DNA of 64,000 bases from positions 101,841 through 165,840 of the forward strand of contig CANIVU010000001.1 of the NCBI GenBank assembly GCA_947470805.1. Reading direction: 5' to 3'. The notes beneath the pieces were generated by a model, which saw only the letters and a program-made list of their open reading frames with translations, had not been told where the DNA came from and did no database searches. Positions 59,914-64,000 of the stretch are shown here, piece by piece. Every line of letters begins with the position of its first letter. Position 1 is the stretch's first letter. Both the position numbers and the translations under genes were made by a program. The DNA comes from Acidobacteriota bacterium. Its GTDB lineage: Bacteria > Acidobacteriota > Terriglobia > Bryobacterales > Bryobacteraceae.

Positions 59914-61155
59914 ATGCGCATCCCGCACCTCCGCTGGTGGATCGCCGCGCTCCTCTTCCTGTCGACCGTCATCAACTACATCGACCGGCAGACGCTCTCT
60001 GTTCTCTCACCGGTGCTGACGCGCGAACTGCACCTGTCGCCCATTGAGTACTCGAACATCCTCACGGCGTTCCTGGCGGCATACACCGTCATGTACGTTG
60101 GCTCCGGGTTCCTGGTCGATCGCTGGGGCACGCGCCGCTCACTCAGCGTCTTCATGGTCTGGTGGTCGGTGTCGAACATGCTCCATGCCTTCGCGCAGGG
60201 CGTCTGGTCGCTCGGCATTCTGCGGTTCCTGTTAGGCATGGGCGAATCGGGCAACTTCATGGCCGCTTTTAAAGCGGTCAGCGAATGGTACCCCGCCAAG
60301 GAGCGCGCGTTCGTCAACGGCCTGATCAACGGTGGCGCGGCCATCGGCGCCGTCATCGCCCCGCCCGTCATCACATGGATCAACGGCAAGTACGGCTGGC
60401 AACCCGCCTTCGTCGTCACCGGCTCACTCGGCTTCATCTGGCTCGCCTTCTGGCTGTTTCTCTACCATCCGCCGGAAACCCATCCGCGCATCACAGAAGA
60501 GGAACGCGCCTACGTCCTGGCCGATCCCGCTGTCGCCTCCTCCACCGGCCGCGTGCCCTGGCAGCAGGTGCTGAAATATCCGCAAACCTGGGGTCTGCTC
60601 CTTGCCCGTTTCTTCTCCGATCCCGTCTGGTGGTTCTACCTCTTCTGGCTCCCGAAATATCTTGTGGAACAGCGTGGCTTCACCATGGCCGAAATGGGCA
60701 TGATGGCCTGGATGCCGTATCTGGCCGCCGACGCCGGCGCGCTGGTCGGCGGCTGGACCAGCGGCAAGCTGATCGCCCAGGGTCGCGACGCGCTGAAGGC
60801 GCGCATGATGGTCATGCTGCCCTTTGCCATGCTCATGCCGTTGAGCCTCGCCGTCAACCACGCCCCCTCGCGCACGTTAACGCTCACGCTCATCTGCATC
60901 GTCACCTTCTCCCACATGGCGTGGAAAACGAATCAGACCACGCTCACCAACGACGTGTTCCCCAAACCCATGATCGGCACCGTGGCCGGCATTCTCGCCT
61001 TCGGCAACGGCCTCGGCGGCACGCTGTTCACGTGGATGACCGGCTACGTCGTGCAGTGGTTCGGTTATGAGGCCATCTTCATCCTCATGAGCGTGCTGCA
61101 TCCCCTCTCGTATTTCATCGTCCGTCGGCTGGTACGCCAGCCGCTGGCCGCGTAA
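59914..61155 (+). CDS. MFS transporter, anion:cation symporter (hexuronate/galactonate) type
   Basis: A 413-residue transporter with twelve helices. The motif A region after helix 2 is GSGFLVDRWGTRRS and the family sequence FLLGMGESGNFMAAFKAVSEWYPAKERA is typical of ACS-type sugar-acid/tartrate/galactonate carriers (ExuT, DgoT). Position: four bases after the aldolase and convergent with the GntR gene. It probably imports the sugar acid degraded by this cluster. It carries no export signature. Confidence 0.9.
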   Translation: MRIPHLRWWIAALLFLSTVINYIDRQTLSVLSPVLTRELHLSPIEYSNILTAFLAAYTVMYVGSGFLVDRWGTRRSLSVFMVWWSVSNMLHAFAQGVWSLGILRFLLGMGESGNFMAAFKAVSEWYPAKERAFVNGLINGGAAIGAVIAPPVITWINGKYGWQPAFVVTGSLGFIWLAFWLFLYHPPETHPRITEEERAYVLADPAVASSTGRVPWQQVLKYPQTWGLLLARFFSDPVWWFYLFWLPKYLVEQRGFTMAEMGMMAWMPYLAADAGALVGGWTSGKLIAQGRDALKARMMVMLPFAMLMPLSLAVNHAPSRTLTLTLICIVTFSHMAWKTNQTTLTNDVFPKPMIGTVAGILAFGNGLGGTLFTWMTGYVVQWFGYEAIFILMSVLHPLSYFIVRRLVRQPLAA

Positions 61156-61161
61156 GCGGGA

Positions 61162-61863
61162 CTAGCTTTGCGACTTCCAGGCGTCCATCAACGACTGCTT
61201 CGCCCGGCCAATATGCGCCCGCACCGCCGCCTGCATCCGCGGCAGGTCGCGATCGCGCAACGCGCCGACAATCGCGTCGTGCTCGGCCTGCTCCACGGCA
61301 AATCGCCGCGCGCGCTCTTGCGCCGGCGCCTGCTCTTCGCCCGCGTGCTGCTCGGCCGCGTGAATACGCGCAATCGTCAGATGGGCGTTCAGGCCTTTAT
61401 AAATCTCGGTCAACCGCCGGTTCTCGGCCGCTTCAACCAGCAAAAGGTGCAGTTCGCTGTTGGCCTTTTCGTGCTTCCGCAGCGTCTCTTCGTTCGTCAC
61501 CGGACGGCGCAGCACATCCAACAGTTCTTCCAACTTCTGCAGATCGCCCGCGAGCAGATGCTCCACGGCCTTCTCCGCCGCCAGGCACTCCAACGCGATC
61601 CGCACATCGAACGTCGCCTCAATATCTTCAATCGACAGCGTGGCAACAAAAGTGCCGCTGCGCGGTTTAATCTCAATCAACCCTTCGGTTGCCAACTGCT
61701 GAATCGCATGCCGCACCGGCGTCAGACTTACGCCCAGCCGCTCGGCGATCTCGTCCACTTGCAATCGCTCGCCCGGTTTGAACACGCGGTTCAATATGGC
61801 GTCGCGCAATGTCTCGTACACCTCGTCGGTGGCGCGTTTTCGAGTCAGGCGGCGTAGTTTCAT
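61162..61863 (-). CDS. GntR-family regulator (FadR subfamily)
   Basis: A 233-residue regulator. The N-terminal winged helix reads ATDEVYETLRDAILNRVFKPG and GERLQVDEIAERLGVSLTPVRHAIQQL. The C-terminal FCD-type all-helical effector domain follows at about residues 80-230. Such proteins repress sugar-acid genes until the substrate binds, as with DgoR and UxuR. It is divergent from the enolase-family dehydratase (18-base gap) and convergent with the MFS gene. Likely target sites are the repeats at 58948-58991. Confidence 0.9.
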   Translation of the reverse strand: MKLRRLTRKRATDEVYETLRDAILNRVFKPGERLQVDEIAERLGVSLTPVRHAIQQLATEGLIEIKPRSGTFVATLSIEDIEATFDVRIALECLAAEKAVEHLLAGDLQKLEELLDVLRRPVTNEETLRKHEKANSELHLLLVEAAENRRLTEIYKGLNAHLTIARIHAAEQHAGEEQAPAQERARRFAVEQAEHDAIVGALRDRDLPRMQAAVRAHIGRAKQSLMDAWKSQS

Positions 61864-61881
61864 TCGAATTTTCTATTGTAT

Positions 61882-63036
61882 ATGCGGATCACCAAACTTA
61901 CTGCAATTCCTGTTCGCCTTCCCCGCGATTTCGCCAATGCCCAAGGCACCGCCGGGTCGCCCACTTCGCTTACCGGCGAGGGCAACTACCGCTGGTCCAC
62001 GGCCTATCCCGTGTTGTATTCGGTGAACTTCGAAACGGCGCTCGTGCGCGTGGAACTCGAAGACGGCACCGTCGGCTGGGGCGAAGCCCAGGCGCCACTC
62101 GCGCCCGAAGTATCCTGCGCCATTGTCGAACACCTGCTTCGTCCCGCCATCGTGGGCGTCGATTTCGAAGGCACGCCCGGGCAGATCGCCGCGCTCTGGG
62201 ATCGCATGTTCGCCACCATGCGCGTCCGCGGCCAGAACGGCGGCTTCATGCTCGACGCCATGAGCGGCGTCGATATCGCCCTTTGGGACCTCGCCGGAAA
62301 AATGGCCGGCAAGCCCGTCTGCGAACTACTCTCGGCCGCGCCCAAACGGACCATCCCCGCCTACTTAAGCGGCACCTCCGGCGCCACCCCAGCCGACCGC
62401 GCCGCCTTCGCCGACCGCTACGCCGACGAAGGTCTGTCACTCGTGAAGATCTACTACGAAACCGAGTGGACCGATATCCTCGCCATCGCCGACCGTCTCC
62501 CGTCGCACATGCGCTTCGCCGTCGACGCCCTGTGGCACATGCCGCCGGCGGAGGTGATTCCCATGGCCCGCGAACTCGACGCCCGCAACGCCCGGTGGCT
62601 CGAATGTCCGCTCTACCCCGAAGAACTCGCCGCCCACGAGCAGTTAGCGTCGTCGATCAAGACCCCGCTCGCCCTCGGCGAAAGCTATCGGTCGCTGCGT
62701 GAACTCGCGCCCTTCCTGCCCATCACCGGCGTCGCGCAGCCCGACCTCGGCCGGTGCGGTATCACCGGGTCGATGGAAATCGCCAGCGCCTTCGCCGGCG
62801 AAGTCGTACCGCACCTGAGCATCGCCATGGGCCCGCAGATCGCCGCCGCGCTCCACTTCGCCGCGGCAGCCGACAACTGCAATCTATGCGAGTTCAACCC
62901 CAACGTGCTCTCCACCGCCAATGCCTTCCTCGCCGAGCCGCTCGTCCGAGAGGGCAGTCACTACCAGATCCCTTCCCTGCCCGGCCTCGGCATTGCGTGG
63001 AACGACTCCTTCCAAAGGTACTTGCCCAAAGGCTAA
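61882..63036 (+). CDS. Mandelate racemase/muconate lactonizing enzyme family dehydratase
   Basis: A 384-residue enolase-superfamily enzyme. The catalytic Lys is K189 in LVKIYYE, metal ligands lie in FAVDALW, WLECPLYPEE and ALGESYR, and the Asp-His dyad of the mandelate racemase subgroup is D288 (QPDLGRCG) with H311 (VVPHLS). This makes a sugar-acid dehydratase likely, for instance galactonate or a related acid. The ATG at 61882 is used; a TTG at 61876 gives two more residues. Together with aldolase, MFS and GntR this mirrors the DgoD/DgoA/DgoT/DgoR set. Confidence 0.9.
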   Translation: MRITKLTAIPVRLPRDFANAQGTAGSPTSLTGEGNYRWSTAYPVLYSVNFETALVRVELEDGTVGWGEAQAPLAPEVSCAIVEHLLRPAIVGVDFEGTPGQIAALWDRMFATMRVRGQNGGFMLDAMSGVDIALWDLAGKMAGKPVCELLSAAPKRTIPAYLSGTSGATPADRAAFADRYADEGLSLVKIYYETEWTDILAIADRLPSHMRFAVDALWHMPPAEVIPMARELDARNARWLECPLYPEELAAHEQLASSIKTPLALGESYRSLRELAPFLPITGVAQPDLGRCGITGSMEIASAFAGEVVPHLSIAMGPQIAAALHFAAAADNCNLCEFNPNVLSTANAFLAEPLVREGSHYQIPSLPGLGIAWNDSFQRYLPKG

Positions 63037-63045
63037 AATAAAAGC

Positions 63046-63234
63046 ATGGAGAAGGTAGTCCGTATATTCCGATCCTTCGAAGAAGCGGAGGCCGCGACGG
63101 TCGCGGAGCACATGCGGTTGTCTCCTAACGAGCGGATTCAGCTTCTACTCGAACTCCAAAAGATGCGGTTCCCCGATGCAACTGAACAAAGACTTGCGCG
63201 AGTTTGCCGAATTACTCAACTCGAACAAGGTTGA
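63046..63234 (+). CDS. Small partner protein of a nucleotidyltransferase pair
   Basis: A 62-residue protein starting MEKVVRIFRSFEEAEAATVA, the family opening of the short protein that precedes AbiEii-type nucleotidyltransferases in Acidobacteria and Deltaproteobacteria. The SPNERIQLLLELQKM segment is helical. It overlaps the nucleotidyltransferase by 59 bases, a strong coupling. Such pairs have been suggested as toxin-antitoxin or housekeeping units, but the function is not proven. Confidence 0.7.
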   Translation: MEKVVRIFRSFEEAEAATVAEHMRLSPNERIQLLLELQKMRFPDATEQRLARVCRITQLEQG

Positions 63235-63628
63235 GTTTGTTGTGGTCGGCGCCTTCGCGGTTTCCTGGCACGGCTTTCCTCGATACACCGGAGATTTGGA
63301 CTTTCTAGTACGACCTTCGGCGAAGAACGGCCAGGCAATCGTCCAGGCTATCCGCGAGTTCGGCTTCGCCAGCCTGGGCATCACCGAAGACGATTTGGCT
63401 AGCCCTGGGCGAGTGATCCAATTTGGGGTAGAGCCCAGCCGAATCGACCTAATCACCTCAATTACTGGCGTTACGTTCGAAGAGGCGTGGGCCGGCAAAT
63501 GTGCTGGAGAGTTAGACGGGCTACCCGTTTTTTACATTGGAGTCAACGATCTGATAAAGAACAAAGAGGCCACCGGCAGGCCCAAAGATCTCGGCGATGC
63601 TGGTGAACTGAGAAAGCGCAACCACTAG
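63176..63628 (+). CDS. AbiEii/MNT-type nucleotidyltransferase
   Basis: A 150-residue nucleotidyltransferase-fold protein. The family motifs are VVVGAFAVSWHGFPRYTGDLDF, with the nucleotide-binding loop at residues 25-30 and the catalytic Asp pair D40 and D42. The expected third Asp is D76-like in VEPSRIDLITS. It starts inside the end of the small partner gene. It may be an AbiEii-type toxin or a regulator of RNA or protein nucleotidylation; no target is visible. It overlaps the beta-lactamase by four bases tail-to-tail. Confidence 0.8.
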   Translation: MQLNKDLREFAELLNSNKVEFVVVGAFAVSWHGFPRYTGDLDFLVRPSAKNGQAIVQAIREFGFASLGITEDDLASPGRVIQFGVEPSRIDLITSITGVTFEEAWAGKCAGELDGLPVFYIGVNDLIKNKEATGRPKDLGDAGELRKRNH

Positions 63629-64000
63629 CGCCACAACCCCGCCCGCTCCAATCGCTCCCGCGCCAACTCCACCCGCTTGGCCATCAACGCATCCAACGTC
63701 CCCCCACTCGCGTTAAACGCAAAATACGTCCGCCCCGCCGGCGCCTGGACAAACCCCACCAGCCACACCACCGGCCCCGCCTCCCGGTCCGTACAAGCCC
63801 CGGTTTTATAGAACAGTTCCCGCCCGTCTTTGGCCTCCTGCTTCATGAAGGACTCGACAGCCGCCACCGTCCCCGGCGTCAGCCCCATCTGGTTCCGAAA
63901 CAGCCGATCCAAAAACTCCACCTGCTCCACCGGCGAAATCCGCAACGTACTGCCAATCCAAAAGGACTCCGGCCACGCGCTCATATCCCGGTTCCCATAC
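63625..64000 (-). CDS. Class D beta-lactamase (OXA-like, C-terminal part)
   Basis: At least 125 residues of the C-terminal part, running off the right edge, so the active-site STFK is outside the window. The YGN motif is at the edge (63991-63999), followed by the SFWIGSTLRISPVEQVEFL block and, about 70 residues later, the KTG motif in FYKTGACTD. Spacing and residues match class D enzymes. The ending (WLVGFVQAPAGRTYFAFN, LDALMAKRVELARERL) is typical. Whether it is active cannot be judged here. Confidence 0.82.
   Translation of the reverse strand, partial: YGNRDMSAWPESFWIGSTLRISPVEQVEFLDRLFRNQMGLTPGTVAAVESFMKQEAKDGRELFYKTGACTDREAGPVVWLVGFVQAPAGRTYFAFNASGGTLDALMAKRVELARERLERAGLWR

Noticed and set aside
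1..64000. CRISPR arrays, tRNA or rRNA genes, IS elements
   Set aside because: No regularly spaced repeats, no tRNA T-arm pattern with acceptor stem, and no transposase or integrase motif was seen.

Overview
The window looks like chromosomal DNA of a soil acidobacterium, most likely of the Solibacter/Bryobacter/Paludibaculum group (Bryobacterales). This is inferred from gene content, not from a marker gene. The signs are high GC, a TonB receptor with a carboxypeptidase-regulatory N-terminus, a DUF1501 plus PSD1 cytochrome pair, many Tat-exported beta-propeller and FMN proteins, a Ser/Thr kinase with one membrane anchor, an N-terminal 'SWKEIA' helix-turn-helix, and the 'SKGPVTPEGKA' family. No rRNA, tRNA, CRISPR array, transposase, integrase or phage gene was found.

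Layout. 1-6.3 kb: minus-strand genes (truncated Ser/Thr kinase, DUF302 protein, secreted beta-helix protein, DUF6702 protein, M1 metallopeptidase). 6.4-7.7 kb: a lone heme-copper oxidase subunit III and a secreted endonuclease/phosphatase-fold protein. 7.8-12.2 kb: a compact operon resembling the Vibrio ZrgABC zinc-uptake locus (DUF3299, DUF2796, ABC ATPase, FtsX-like permease, MerC-domain protein), followed by a nitronate monooxygenase and a bidirectional terminator shared with a glycine-rich RRM protein. 12.8-21.7 kb: exported and enzymatic genes, including an esterase, a propeller-phosphoesterase fusion, an OGFr-domain protein, an alpha-hydroxy-acid oxidase and a propeller protein. 21.9-31.4 kb: a minus-strand block with a TonB receptor and a polyamine/iron-type ABC importer, divergent from a flavin-dependent monooxygenase. 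31.4-43.6 kb: ArsR regulator, PlsC, Gfo/Idh/MocA oxidoreductase, membrane-tethered HTH protein, FeS photolyase, ArsA ATPase, IlvD/Edd dehydratase, membrane glycosyltransferase-like protein and PQQ propeller. 43.6-51.7 kb: minus-strand cysD-icd pair, a Tat-exported FMN oxidase containing a CxxCH heme motif, a propeller protein, an OlsF-like fused acyltransferase, truA and pyrE. 51.9-54.5 kb: TolC-type channel, then a sigma-54 promoter driving what looks like a CU-rich small RNA, then a 48-residue orphan protein. 54.5-58.9 kb: DUF1501/PSD1 pair. 59-63 kb: a sugar-acid catabolic cluster (DapA-type aldolase, MFS transporter, GntR regulator, enolase-superfamily dehydratase). The right end has a nucleotidyltransferase pair and a truncated class D beta-lactamase.

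At the large scale, the plus strand is visibly C-rich at 1-16 kb and 54-64 kb but G-rich at about 17-50 kb, whichever strand the genes use. This points to an inverted segment. The most promising undescribed element is the sigma-54 promoter/CU-rich transcript/terminator unit at 53.86-54.22 kb. Next are the CxxCH-bearing FMN oxidase and the membrane-tethered HTH protein.
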